Source: Amycolatopsis balhimycina FH 1894
GTDB taxonomy: Bacteria > Actinomycetota > Actinomycetes > Mycobacteriales > Pseudonocardiaceae
Reading direction: 5' to 3'
Length of the DNA stretch: 64,000 nucleotides
NCBI RefSeq assembly: GCF_000384295.1
Contig: NZ_KB913037.1
Span: 9,003,508 to 9,067,507, forward strand
The translations under genes and the position numbers were made by a program. The notes beneath the pieces were generated by a model. That model made no database searches. It was given only the letters and a program-made list of their open reading frames with translations, and had not been told where the DNA came from. Shown here in pieces: positions 48,935-57,901 of this stretch. How positions within the stretch are numbered: the stretch's first letter is position 1; each line of letters opens with the position of its first letter.

Positions 48935-50179
48935 GTGGGGCGAAACGCTGAGCTGCCGGGCGGGATGGGCCGGTTCCGGGTCCGGCCGGGGGAACCGCTG
49001 CCGGACGACGCCGGGTGCGGAATGCTGCACGTCGACATGGACGCGTTCTTCGTGTCCGTCGAGCTGCGTACCCGGCCCGAGCTGGCCGGCAAGCCGGTCG
49101 TCGTGTCCGGCGGCGGGCCGCGGGCCGTCGTGGCCGCCGCGAACTACCCGGCGCGGAAGTTCGGCGTGCGCTCGGCGATGCCGTTCTCGACGGCCAAGCG
49201 GCTGTGCCCGCACCTGATCAACATCCCGCCGACCGCCGGGCTCTACGGCGAGGTCTCCCGCGGCGTCATGGGCATCTTCCGCGAGCTCACGCCCCTGGTC
49301 GAGCCGCTGAGCCTCGACGAGGCCTTCCTGGACGTCAGCGGGGCCCTGCGCCGCCTGGGCGCGACGCCGGCTTCGCTGGGCGCGCAGCTCCGCTCACGCG
49401 TCGCGGCCGAGCACGGGATCACCTGCTCGGTCGGCGTCGCGAAGGTCAAGTTCGTGGCGAAGCTCGCGTCGGGCATGGCGAAGCCGGACGGCATGGTCGT
49501 CGTGCCGGCGGCCGAGACCCTGGACTTCCTGCACCCGCTCCCGGTCTCGGCGCTGTGGGGCGTCGGGGCGCGGACCGAGGAACACCTGCGGCGCCTGGGC
49601 CTGGACACGATCGCCGATGTCGCCGCGTTCCCGCCGGAGCGGCTGAAGAAGTCACTGGGGACGGCCATCGGCGAGCACCTGTACCGGCTCGCGCACGGCA
49701 TCGACGAACGATCGGTGGTGGTCGACTCGCCGGAGAAGTCGATCGGCGCCGAGCACACCTTCGACGTCGACCGGCACGACCGGGCCCAGCTGGGGCTGGA
49801 GCTGCTGCGGCTGGCCGAGCGGGTCGGCGCGACGCTGCGGGCCCGGGGCGTGCGCGGCCGGACCGTCTCGATCAAGGTCCGGTTCGCGGACTTCCGGACC
49901 ATCACGCGGGCCCGCACGCTGGTTTCGGCCACCGACGTCGCGCGCGAGATCCACGCGGTCGCCGTGGCGCTGCTCACCGAGCACGCGCCGACCGGCGCCG
50001 TGCGGCTGATCGGCGTCCGCGTCGAGGGCCTCGACACGGGCGAGGCTGGGGAGCAGCTGGTGTTCGACTCCCCGGCGCCGCGGTGGCGGGACGCCGAGGT
50101 CGCGGCCGACATCGCACGGTCGAAGTTCGGTTCCGCGGCGGTGCGGCCGGCCTCGCTGCTGGCGCCGCGGGAGCCGTGA
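48935..50179 (+). CDS. dinB: DNA polymerase IV (Y family)
   Basis: A 414-residue translesion polymerase. The metal-binding catalytic motifs are HVDMDAFFVSVE (about residue 37) and LSLDEAFLDVSG (about residue 130), and the steric-gate region is normal (FFVSVE). The thumb helix-hairpin-helix follows (ALWGVGARTEEHLRRLGLD), then the little-finger domain to about 400. The C-terminus ends LLAPREP without an obvious beta-clamp motif. I chose the GTG at 48935; an ATG 10 codons later would also leave an intact protein. Confidence 0.95.
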   Translation: MGRNAELPGGMGRFRVRPGEPLPDDAGCGMLHVDMDAFFVSVELRTRPELAGKPVVVSGGGPRAVVAAANYPARKFGVRSAMPFSTAKRLCPHLINIPPTAGLYGEVSRGVMGIFRELTPLVEPLSLDEAFLDVSGALRRLGATPASLGAQLRSRVAAEHGITCSVGVAKVKFVAKLASGMAKPDGMVVVPAAETLDFLHPLPVSALWGVGARTEEHLRRLGLDTIADVAAFPPERLKKSLGTAIGEHLYRLAHGIDERSVVVDSPEKSIGAEHTFDVDRHDRAQLGLELLRLAERVGATLRARGVRGRTVSIKVRFADFRTITRARTLVSATDVAREIHAVAVALLTEHAPTGAVRLIGVRVEGLDTGEAGEQLVFDSPAPRWRDAEVAADIARSKFGSAAVRPASLLAPREP

Positions 50180-50374
50180 TCCGGCGGTCGTGACCGTCCG
50201 CAACCCCGATCGGGAGGGAATTAGCCCAATTCGATCCCTACTGGATGCGGGATCGGGTAGTCGTCCGGGCGCGGGCCTCGTATCCTGGACAGTGCCACCC
50301 CGCCTGGGGTTGGCTGTTGGGTCCAGGACGTTGCGCGGCCCGGCGCCCGCGACAGCTGTGCCGGAGGAGGAAAG

Positions 50375-50776
50375 ATGCCACTCTCCGAGCATGAGCAGCG
50401 GCTGCTCGATCAGATCGAGCGCGAGCTCTATGCCGAGGACCCCAAGTTCGCATCCACGGTGCGTGGCACCCGGTTGCGTCGCCCCGCTCGCCGACGGCGT
50501 ATTCAGGGCATCGCCCTGTTCGTAGTGGGCGTGGCCCTGCTGGTGCTGGGCGTGGTGGTGCCGCAGTTCAGGGTGGCCGACATCCCGCTGATCAGCGTGC
50601 TCGGGTTCCTCGTGATGTTCTTCGGGGTCATGTTGGCCGTCACATCGATTCGGCACGGCGCCGACGCGGACGGCAAGGGTGGTGGATCCGGTTCCCGCGG
50701 CAAGCAGTCGGGCCACCGGAGCTCCTTCACCCAGCGGATGGAGGAGCGCTTCCGCCAGCGATTCGAGGAACAGTAG
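50375..50776 (+). CDS. DUF3040 membrane protein
   Basis: A 133-residue protein. The family signature MPLSEHEQRLLDQIERELYAEDPKFA opens it. Two membrane helices follow (IALFVVGVALLVLGVVV and ISVLGFLVMFFGVMLAV), then a basic, Arg-rich tail. GGAGGAAAG precedes the ATG. DUF3040 proteins are common near the division cluster of actinomycetes (here about 9 kb before mraZ); the function is not known. A terminator hairpin follows. Confidence 0.92.
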   Translation: MPLSEHEQRLLDQIERELYAEDPKFASTVRGTRLRRPARRRRIQGIALFVVGVALLVLGVVVPQFRVADIPLISVLGFLVMFFGVMLAVTSIRHGADADGKGGGSGSRGKQSGHRSSFTQRMEERFRQRFEEQ

Positions 50777-50790
50777 CGCCGCAAGCCACG

Positions 50791-50826
50791 AGATCCGCGT
50801 CCCGCCACCAGGCAGGACGCGGATCT
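50791..50826 (+). terminator. Terminator hairpin after the DUF3040 gene
   Basis: AGATCCGCGTCC (50791-50802) pairs perfectly with 50815-50826 over a 12-base loop and is followed by TCTTGTGTG, a partly T-rich stretch. It lies 15 bases after the DUF3040 stop. Confidence 0.85.
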
Positions 50827-50900
50827 TCTTGTGTGCTCTTCCCGGCGCGCCGAGGCCCGCCCGGCGCCGGTGACAGCGGGTGACCCCCACGCGGGTGAGC

Positions 50901-51124
50901 CGCGTGATCGAATCCGCACCTCGCGTGATCAGCCCCGCAACTCCCGTGATCGACGGCGCAACTCCCGTGATCGACGGCGCAACTCCCGTGATCGACGGCG
51001 GAACTCGCGTGATCAGCAGGTCGGCACGCGTGATTCAGGAGCCGACACGCGTGATTGAAGGGCCGACACAGGGGCAAGCTCGTGTCGGCCCTTCAATCAC
51101 GCGTGCTGACCCTTCAATCACGCG
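50901..51124. repeat. 21-bp-unit inverted array, locus C
   Basis: Eight forward units (50901-51068) of the CGCGTGAT ... GCCGACA type and a 14-base core (51069-51082) are followed by two reversed units (51083-51124). The innermost pair is a perfect 21-bp inverted repeat. Units 3 and 4 are identical and unit 5 differs by one base. The array lies between the convergent DUF3040 and transglutaminase genes, 22 bases before the latter's stop. Confidence 0.93.
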
Positions 51125-51146
51125 TGATGGCGCTCGGAACACGGGG

Positions 51147-53759
51147 TCAGTCGCGGTTGCGGAAGACCGAACGGGGGAACAGGCGGCCCTTCCAGGACAT
51201 CGGTGCGTTGCGGCGCAGGCTGCGGCGCAGGCTCTCGAACGCGGGGCGCAGCTCGGGCTGGGGGGCGTCGTCTTCGCCGTACCAGGACCGCTCCAGCACA
51301 CCGATGACCGTTCGCAGGCCTTCGCGGCCTTCGTCGTCGAGGTGGTGCTTCGCGGCCAGCTTCTGGCTCGCCACCCGGACCGTGTCGCTGGTCGGGATGG
51401 GCAGGCCGCGGTCGGCGCACTCGGCCCGCAGCTCGTCCCACGCGGCGTCGGCCGCGCCGGACTGCTGACGGAGGATCCGCTGCAGCCGCCGTCGCCGGAC
51501 GGCCTCCCGGATCATGGCCGGGCCCGCGAACAGCAGCAGCACGAGCACCACCAGGACGCCCAGCCACCAGGCCACGGTCGCCGCCAGGAAGCCGAGCGCG
51601 GCGATCCAGCACCCCACCGCCAGCAGCGGCAGCCAGCCGAGCAGCGCCTGGAGCCGGGACGGCGCCGTAACGGGCGCAGGGGCCCGCACGAGCAACGCGC
51701 CTTCGCTCCGGTCTCCGGCCGCCGGTTCGGTCTCGGGCGGCGGGATGCTTTCGAGGTCACGCGGCGCGGATCTCCGCGCGTTGAGGCGCCCGCGGTCGAG
51801 CAGCCCACGCAGCAGTGACGCGACGAACAGCGCCACCGCACCGAGCGCGGCGAGGAAGAGCGCGAAGTTCATCAGCCAGTCGTCGCTGCCGGTCGCTTCC
51901 TTCGCGCCCTGCGGCGTCTGCGCGTTCTGGCCCGCGTCCCGCGGGACGCCGGTCGGCGGGGCGCTCGACTGGACCGTGCTCGGCGCCACCTGCGTGTCGT
52001 CCGGCTGGTTGCCGTCCTGGGCGCCGGCCTGCAGGTACGACGGGGTGATGCCGCGGCCGTCGGACAGCGGCGTCGGGTCGAACGTCACCCAGCCCTTGCC
52101 GCCGAAGTACGCCTCGACCCACGCGTGCGCGTCCTGGGTGCTGATCGACAGGTAGTCGTTGACCTGGACGCCCGGGGTGAAGCCGATGGCCACCCGCGAC
52201 GGGATGCCCGCCACCCGCAGCATCACGGCCATCGCCGACGCGAACTGCTCGCAGAAGCCGCGCTTGCCGTTGAGGATGAAGTCGGCGAGCGCGTCGGCGT
52301 CGTTCGCCGGCGCGGTCTTCGTGTCGTAGACGAACCCGTTCTGCGCCGTGAAGTACCGCCAGATCGCCGTGGCCCGGTCGAAGTCGTTGGACGAGCCGGC
52401 GACCAGCTGCTGGGTCTTCGCGCTGACGCGGTCGTCGACCCGGGCGATCTCGGTGTAGCGCGGGGGCAGGTCGTCGACCCGAGGGGTCACGCGCAGCTCC
52501 GGGGCCGTGGGCTCCCTCAGCGACGCGTATTCGGTGTAGGACGGCGGAGCCTCGCTGCGCGTGGTGAACACCGTGCCGCTGATCTGGTCGTAGAGGTAGC
52601 CGTTGGCCGCGCCGTCGATGAGCCGGGGCGCGCCGTAGACCGGCAGCCAGTTGTCCCGCCAGCTCGTCGGCTCGACGTCGATCTTGCGCGCGGCTCCGCT
52701 GCCGTCGTCGCCGGGCGCGGCCGGCAGCTGCGGCCCCACCGGGACGCCCTGCTGTGAACGGCCTTCGTCGTGCAGGCCCCAGCCCTTGTTGGGGTAGTAG
52801 GTGTCCAGCGTCATCGCGCGCAGCAGCCGCCGGTCGGTGCCGAGGCCGCGGACCTTGAACAGCTCGCGGTTGGTCCCCTGGTCGAGCATGCCGCGCAGCT
52901 CGGTGAACGGCTGGATGCCGAACCCGCCGGACCCCGCGCCGGGGCCGTTGCCGCCCTCGCCGAACGGGATCCGCCCGACCGTGCCGACCCACGTGATCGC
53001 CCCGCCGAACAGGCCGAGCACGATCGCCGCGCAGACCACCGCGACCGGCGCGGACAGCACGCCCGGCTTGCCGCTGCGCCCCGGCGCTTCCCGGGTGCGC
53101 CAGCGGCGGTGCCGGTGGTTGCCGTCGACGGCCAGCAAGGCGGCGAAGGCCGCGCCGCCGAGCAGGAACGTCCACCACGGCAGCATTTCCTCGCTCAACG
53201 CGGCCGGCACGGCGTAGACGCAGAGCAGCACGAGCCCGGTCGCGGCGGGCGCCGCGGCGGACACCGTCAGCGTGTCGACCAGGACGGCGACCAGGCCGAC
53301 GAGGATCGTCACCAGGCACAGGATCGGCTGGCTGCCCTCGACCGGCGGCAGCCCCACCCTGATCTGCTCGGCGGCGGCCGAAAGCGTGGTCCCGATCTCT
53401 CCGAACGCCTCCGGGCCGGGGATGACCTGCAGGAACCCGTGCGTGGTGAAGGCCCCGGTGATCAGGAAGAGCAGCACGATCAGCTGGCCAAGCCCGACCA
53501 GGACGGTCGGCACCTGCAGCGAGCGCAGCGCCAGCCCGGTCGCGGCGATCAGCAGGACCGCGACGAACAGGTAGCCGAACCAGGCCAGCCCGGACACGAC
53601 GCTCGTCACCGACGTCGCCGCGCAGAGCGTCGCGATCCCGGCGGCGACCGGGGCGAGGACGCTGCTGCGCCAGGCCGAAAGCGGGCGCCCGGACCGGGGC
53701 GCGGGCCGGTCGAACTTGCGCGGCGGGGCGGCGGTGTTGTTCGGGGCGGCGGGGTTCAT
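51147..53759 (-). CDS. Membrane transglutaminase-like protease (TgpA family)
   Basis: An 870-residue protein. About six N-terminal membrane helices occupy residues 35-270. An extracytoplasmic transglutaminase-like domain follows with the catalytic Cys in GFCEQFASAMAV (near residue 501), His in DAHAWVEAYF and Asp in WVTFDPTP. One further helix pair lies near residue 640-740, and a DUF4129-like tail ends the protein. In this operon type (moxR, DUF58, TgpA) the protein is thought to be matured by the MoxR chaperone. The ATG overlaps the DUF58 stop. Confidence 0.92.
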   Translation of the reverse strand: MNPAAPNNTAAPPRKFDRPAPRSGRPLSAWRSSVLAPVAAGIATLCAATSVTSVVSGLAWFGYLFVAVLLIAATGLALRSLQVPTVLVGLGQLIVLLFLITGAFTTHGFLQVIPGPEAFGEIGTTLSAAAEQIRVGLPPVEGSQPILCLVTILVGLVAVLVDTLTVSAAAPAATGLVLLCVYAVPAALSEEMLPWWTFLLGGAAFAALLAVDGNHRHRRWRTREAPGRSGKPGVLSAPVAVVCAAIVLGLFGGAITWVGTVGRIPFGEGGNGPGAGSGGFGIQPFTELRGMLDQGTNRELFKVRGLGTDRRLLRAMTLDTYYPNKGWGLHDEGRSQQGVPVGPQLPAAPGDDGSGAARKIDVEPTSWRDNWLPVYGAPRLIDGAANGYLYDQISGTVFTTRSEAPPSYTEYASLREPTAPELRVTPRVDDLPPRYTEIARVDDRVSAKTQQLVAGSSNDFDRATAIWRYFTAQNGFVYDTKTAPANDADALADFILNGKRGFCEQFASAMAVMLRVAGIPSRVAIGFTPGVQVNDYLSISTQDAHAWVEAYFGGKGWVTFDPTPLSDGRGITPSYLQAGAQDGNQPDDTQVAPSTVQSSAPPTGVPRDAGQNAQTPQGAKEATGSDDWLMNFALFLAALGAVALFVASLLRGLLDRGRLNARRSAPRDLESIPPPETEPAAGDRSEGALLVRAPAPVTAPSRLQALLGWLPLLAVGCWIAALGFLAATVAWWLGVLVVLVLLLFAGPAMIREAVRRRRLQRILRQQSGAADAAWDELRAECADRGLPIPTSDTVRVASQKLAAKHHLDDEGREGLRTVIGVLERSWYGEDDAPQPELRPAFESLRRSLRRNAPMSWKGRLFPRSVFRNRD

Positions 53760-55030
53760 CGCAGCCCCCCGATCAGCGTGCCGCGGCCGGCGCCGCTGCG
53801 GCACAGCTCGGCCCAGACCTGCGGCATCGGCGAGCCGGGGCCGGCGACGACCACGCCCCAGCCCGCCGCGCGCAGCAGCGCGGCGGAGTCCTCGGTGGCG
53901 GCGGCCCGCTGCTGCGGCGCGGTCACCCCGGCCGACCACGTGGGCGTGTCGAGCAGGACGGCGAGGCTGCGGATGCCGCGCGGGCGGAACTGGGTCAGCT
54001 CGTGGACGGCTTCGGTGCTGACCGTGCCGAGCACGGCGATCAGCTCCTGGCCGTCGGCCGGGTCGCTCGCCAGCGTGATGTCGCGCTGGTGCGCGGGCTG
54101 CAGCGCGGCCAGCGCGTCGAGCACGACGTGGTCGTAGTGGTCGCCGCCGTCGCCGGGGGTGTCGGCGAGCGTGGCGCCGTGCTCGCTGACCAGCCGGACG
54201 CGGTGCCCGGACCGGCGCAGGTGCAGCGCGGCCGACCCGGCGAACGACACCGCCCACTCCAGGCTGGCGGCCGGGCCGGAGCCGTGGTGCGCGGCGGCGC
54301 GGTGGTCGAGCAGCACCGTGGTGCCGCCGCGCCACGGCCGTTCCTCGACGCGCACCATGATCTCGTCGCGGCGGGCGGTCGAGCGCCAGTGCACCTTCCG
54401 CAGGTCGTCGCCCTGGCGGTACTGGCGGACGATCACGTCGGCCTCGCCCTGCCCGGCGTGCAGCCGGACCGTGCCGTCGTCGCCGACGCCGATGCCGGCC
54501 CCGCTCGGCAGGCCCCACAGCGAGACCACGCGCGGCACCACGACGAGCCGGGAGTGCCCGATCAGCTCGCGCTCGAACTCGCACAGCCCGAACGGGTCGG
54601 TGATGGTCGCCCGCAGCGGCCCGACCTGCTGGATCCCGCGCAGCACGGGCTGCAGGGGATAGCGCAGCGCGACGCGGCGGTCGTGCGGGAGCCGTTCGAC
54701 GACGAACCGCGGCCGCGATCCCAGCGCGTACGGCACGCCGTCTTCGAGGAGGATCTCGCCGGCCGGGAGCCGGCCGCTGCGCCACAGTTCCAGCTGCACC
54801 TCGCCGTTGCCGCCGACGGCGACTCGCTGGGGGTGCAGTGCGCGGGTGGCGCCGATGCGCAGCCGGGTCGCCGAGATGAACGCGGCGACCAGCAGCGGCA
54901 GGGCCACCACGAACACCGCGACCCGCAGCAGGTCGCGTTCGTTGAGCACCAGCGAGCACACCGCGGCGGCGATCCCCGCGGCCAGGAGGCAGCGGCCGCG
55001 GGTGGTCAGGCCGGACAGGGCACGCAGCAT
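53756..55030 (-). CDS. DUF58 protein, partner of MoxR
   Basis: A 424-residue protein. Two N-terminal membrane helices (about 12-55) precede a beta-sandwich region and the DUF58 signature VRQYRQGDDLRKVHWRSTAR near residue 215. A VWA-like fold with degenerate MIDAS follows. DUF58 proteins sit between moxR and transglutaminase genes in many bacteria and probably link the ATPase to the membrane enzyme. It lies 25 bases after moxR and overlaps the next gene by ATGA. Confidence 0.92.
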   Translation of the reverse strand: MLRALSGLTTRGRCLLAAGIAAAVCSLVLNERDLLRVAVFVVALPLLVAAFISATRLRIGATRALHPQRVAVGGNGEVQLELWRSGRLPAGEILLEDGVPYALGSRPRFVVERLPHDRRVALRYPLQPVLRGIQQVGPLRATITDPFGLCEFERELIGHSRLVVVPRVVSLWGLPSGAGIGVGDDGTVRLHAGQGEADVIVRQYRQGDDLRKVHWRSTARRDEIMVRVEERPWRGGTTVLLDHRAAAHHGSGPAASLEWAVSFAGSAALHLRRSGHRVRLVSEHGATLADTPGDGGDHYDHVVLDALAALQPAHQRDITLASDPADGQELIAVLGTVSTEAVHELTQFRPRGIRSLAVLLDTPTWSAGVTAPQQRAAATEDSAALLRAAGWGVVVAGPGSPMPQVWAELCRSGAGRGTLIGGLR

Positions 55031-55055
55031 GCCGTTCTCTTCCCTTTCGGCGGGA

Positions 55056-56123
55056 CTACGGCCGGGAGCCCTGCGGCACCGGCACCCGGTGCAGCACGGC
55101 GCGCACGACGTCGGTCGCCGAGCGGCGCGCGGCGTGGGCTTCGGTGGTCAGCACCAGGCGGTGCGCCAGGACGGGGACCGCGACCGTGTGCAGGTCGTCG
55201 GGCACGACGTAGTCGCGGCCCGACAGCGCGGCCTGCGCCCGGGCCGCGCGGACGAGGTGCAGCGTGGCCCGCGGGGACGCGCCGAGCCGGATCTCCGGGA
55301 CCTGCCGGGTGGCCGCGACGACGTCGACGGCGTACCGGCGGACCTCCGGCGCCATGTGCACGCTGCGGACCGTCTCGATCAGCCGGTGCACGGTTTCGCC
55401 GTCGGAAACCGGCTGCAGATCGTCCATCGGGTTGTGGCCGGCGTGCTCGTCGACCATGGCCAGCTCGGCCTGCTGGTCGGGGTAGCCGATGGAGACGCGC
55501 GCGGTGAACCGGTCCCGCTGGGCTTCGGGCAGCGCGTAGGTGCCTTCCATCTCGATCGGGTTCTGGGTGGCGATCACCATGAACGGCTCGTCGAGGTGGT
55601 AGGTCGAGGTGTCGACGGTGACCTGGTGCTCTTCCATGCACTCGAGCAGCGCCGACTGCGTCTTCGGCGAGGCGCGGTTGATCTCGTCGCCGACCACGAT
55701 GTTCGCGAACACCGGGCCGGGCCGGAACTCGAACTCGCCGCTCTGCCGGTTGTAGATCGAGACGCCGGTGACGTCGCTCGGCAGCAGGTCGGGGGTGAAC
55801 TGGATACGGCTGACCGTGCAGTCGATCGACCGGGCCAGCGCCTTGGCCAGCGACGTCTTGCCGACGCCGGGCACGTCCTCGACCAGGAGGTGGCCTTCGG
55901 CGAGCAGGGTGACCAGCGCGATCCGGATGACGTCGGGTTTGCCGACGAGCACCCGCTCCACGTTGGCGGCGATCCGCCGGGCGGTCTCGTGCAGTTCGTC
56001 CAGCGGCACTCTGCCGGGACGGCCGGGGGACCGGCCGTTGACCGAGGACTCCGCCGGGTAGGGCGGTCGCTCGGATGCCTGCTCGCCCGATCCGGGCGCC
56101 GCAGACTGGATTCTCGACGTCAC
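55056..56123 (-). CDS. MoxR-type AAA+ ATPase
   Basis: A 355-residue chaperone ATPase. Walker A lies in LVEDVPGVGKTSLAKAL, Walker B in IVVGDEINRASPKTQSALLE, sensor 1 in VIATQNPIEMEGTY, and the Arg-finger region in LPEAQRDRF. The first 50 residues are low-complexity. AGGAGGTCGA precedes the GTG at 56123. It opens the moxR-DUF58-transglutaminase operon and is divergent from the ESX-like cluster. Confidence 0.93.
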   Translation of the reverse strand: MTSRIQSAAPGSGEQASERPPYPAESSVNGRSPGRPGRVPLDELHETARRIAANVERVLVGKPDVIRIALVTLLAEGHLLVEDVPGVGKTSLAKALARSIDCTVSRIQFTPDLLPSDVTGVSIYNRQSGEFEFRPGPVFANIVVGDEINRASPKTQSALLECMEEHQVTVDTSTYHLDEPFMVIATQNPIEMEGTYALPEAQRDRFTARVSIGYPDQQAELAMVDEHAGHNPMDDLQPVSDGETVHRLIETVRSVHMAPEVRRYAVDVVAATRQVPEIRLGASPRATLHLVRAARAQAALSGRDYVVPDDLHTVAVPVLAHRLVLTTEAHAARRSATDVVRAVLHRVPVPQGSRP

Positions 56124-56436
56124 TCGACCTCCTGGTGGCGCATGGCCGCGCGCGTTGTGCGCACTGCCGGGCCGAACGGCCCCCTCGCTGCTGTCCGCGC
56201 GCAGCGACCAGCCTTCCACCCAGTGTGTCAAACCCGGGCTAACCGGGGGGCGGAACCCCGCGATGGCCGGGGACGTTCCTCCGGCACTGCGGTCGATGAC
56301 CCTGCGCAAGCAGCGACGATACCCCGATCGGGTGTCTTTCACCCGATTCTGGGTGCTCCCGCTGGCCCTCTGCTCTGTCGTAGGCTTTGTTCGAGGTTGC
56401 CCGACTGTGTCCGCTTTCGGAGAGGCGTAACCGGTT
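56124..56436. other. 313-base divergent promoter region
   Basis: No gene. It separates moxR (minus) from the WXG-like gene (plus) and must hold both promoters. A region of lower GC lies near 56360-56410 (TCTGTCGTAGGCTTTGTTCG). I could not fix -10 boxes reliably, and I see no repeat of the four families. Confidence 0.5.
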
Positions 56437-56787
56437 ATGAGCGAGGTGCGAACGCAGCCGCCGTTCGACTTGCGCGGCTTCGCGGTCGCGCCCGAGCTCG
56501 CGACGGACGCTTACGCGAAGCTCGGCGAACTGCAGGACGTCGTCGGCGAGATGGTCCGCGAGGCCAAGGTCCTCGGCCGGACCGTGCCGCTCGGCGGTGG
56601 GTACGCCGGCGAGATCGGTGAGTTCATGGCCGAGTACGGCATCGGCGGGCAGGGCTCGGCCGTCCAGCAGCTGACCGCGTTCGGCAAGGAGCTCGAGACG
56701 CTCAAGCACCGGATCGGCGACGCGCTGGCGAAGTACCAGCACGCCGACGAGCAGGCCGCGGACGGCGTGGACTGCTCGGGGGGCTGA
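56437..56787 (+). CDS. Small ESX-like (WXG100-related) protein
   Basis: A 116-residue, largely helical protein (LATDAYAKLGELQDVVGEMV ... ELETLKHRIGDALAKYQHAD). The size and helical hairpin shape resemble WXG100 proteins, but no WxG is present; the turn carries YGIGGQG. It starts the four-gene unit that ends with an EspG homologue, which supports the ESX link. The lipoprotein gene starts 5 bases after its stop. Confidence 0.7.
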   Translation: MSEVRTQPPFDLRGFAVAPELATDAYAKLGELQDVVGEMVREAKVLGRTVPLGGGYAGEIGEFMAEYGIGGQGSAVQQLTAFGKELETLKHRIGDALAKYQHADEQAADGVDCSGG

Positions 56788-56791
56788 GCGC

Positions 56792-57331
56792 GTGCGGAAG
56801 AAGTACCTGTGGGCGCCGGCGGTCCTGTTCGTGCTCGCGGGCTGCGGGCACCAGCCGGGGGCAGGGGCCGTCAGCCACGCCTCGACGCACGCTTCGGCTT
56901 CGCCGGTTCCCCCGCCCGTCGTCGCTTGGACGGGCCTCGCCGCGATCGACCCCTGTGCGCTGCTCACCCCGCAGGACCGGTCGACCGCCGGGGTGAGCGT
57001 GCCCGGCAAACCCAAGGACATCGCGGGCGCCCGGGCCTGCGACTGGACCGTGCCCGGCGCCTTCGGCGTCACCGTGACCCTCAGCGAGACCGACGGCCTG
57101 GCCGACCTCGAGGTCGCGAAGAAGACGGCCACGAAGACGAAGGTCGGTGGCCACCCGGCGTTGCAGGTGGCGGACAAGAAGGCCGCCGACGGCACCTGCG
57201 CCCTTCTGCTCGGCGTGGGTGAGGCGGCCAGCGTCCAGATCGACGTCAGCAACACCGGCTTTTCGGACACCCCGCTCGCGTGCCGCCGCGCGGGCACGGT
57301 GGCCGGGCTGGTCGAACCGAAACTGCCCTGA
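56792..57331 (+). CDS. DUF3558 lipoprotein
   Basis: A 179-residue exported lipoprotein. The signal is RKKYLWAPAVLFVLAGC, with Cys19 as the lipid site. A DUF3558 domain follows, with IDPCALLTPQDRS and a second Cys in ARACDWTVP. DUF3558 lipoproteins are multiplied in Pseudonocardiaceae and often lie in ESX-related neighbourhoods. It is probably in the outer leaflet of the cell membrane. Confidence 0.9.
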   Translation: MRKKYLWAPAVLFVLAGCGHQPGAGAVSHASTHASASPVPPPVVAWTGLAAIDPCALLTPQDRSTAGVSVPGKPKDIAGARACDWTVPGAFGVTVTLSETDGLADLEVAKKTATKTKVGGHPALQVADKKAADGTCALLLGVGEAASVQIDVSNTGFSDTPLACRRAGTVAGLVEPKLP

Positions 57332-57343
57332 GGGAGGTGCGCT

Positions 57344-57901
57344 GTGCCCGAACCCCCGGTTCCCGCCGCGCGGTACGAGTCCTACAGCCACGAAGCGATG
57401 GCCGCCGAGGTCGAGCGGGGCAACGACCCGGCCGCCGCGGGCGAGGCGGGCGCGCGCTGGGAGGGGCTGGCGAAACGGCTGCAGGAGTCGACGGCCGGCG
57501 TCGCCGCGCTCGTCGCTTCCTCGGAGGAGAGCTGGCGAGGTGACGCGGGGGACGCGGCGCGGGCGGCACTGGACCGGGCCGCGCGGTGGCTCGGGCACTC
57601 CGCCGCCGTCTCGGCGTCGGTGGGCCGGGCGGTCGGCGCGCAGGCGGAGGCGGCCGCACGGGCCCGGGCCGACATGCCGCCGCCGGTGGCGTACGACCCG
57701 GCGGCGATGATCCGCGACGCCGCTTCGTCCGGGAACTTGCTCGTCCTGGCCGGGCTGGCCGACGAGATGGCGGCCCGCCGCGCCGAAGCGGAAGCCGCGC
57801 GGCAGAAGGCGATCGACGTGATGCGCACCCGGGACGCGGCGTTGCGCGGCCACGTGCCCGCCGAGGCGTTCCCGGCCCCACCGGCGCTGGGGCGGGCTTG
57901 A
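57344..57901 (+). CDS. PPE/WXG-like helical protein
   Basis: A 185-residue, Ala/Glu-rich protein with long helices. The region around SSEESWRGDAGDAARAALDR (about residues 60-80) has the W-x-G hairpin (SWRG) of WXG/PPE-type secreted proteins. A Pro-rich C-terminus is lacking. It is followed by an EspG-like chaperone gene that overlaps its stop (TTGA), as expected for a substrate-chaperone pair. Confidence 0.75.
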   Translation: MPEPPVPAARYESYSHEAMAAEVERGNDPAAAGEAGARWEGLAKRLQESTAGVAALVASSEESWRGDAGDAARAALDRAARWLGHSAAVSASVGRAVGAQAEAAARARADMPPPVAYDPAAMIRDAASSGNLLVLAGLADEMAARRAEAEAARQKAIDVMRTRDAALRGHVPAEAFPAPPALGRA

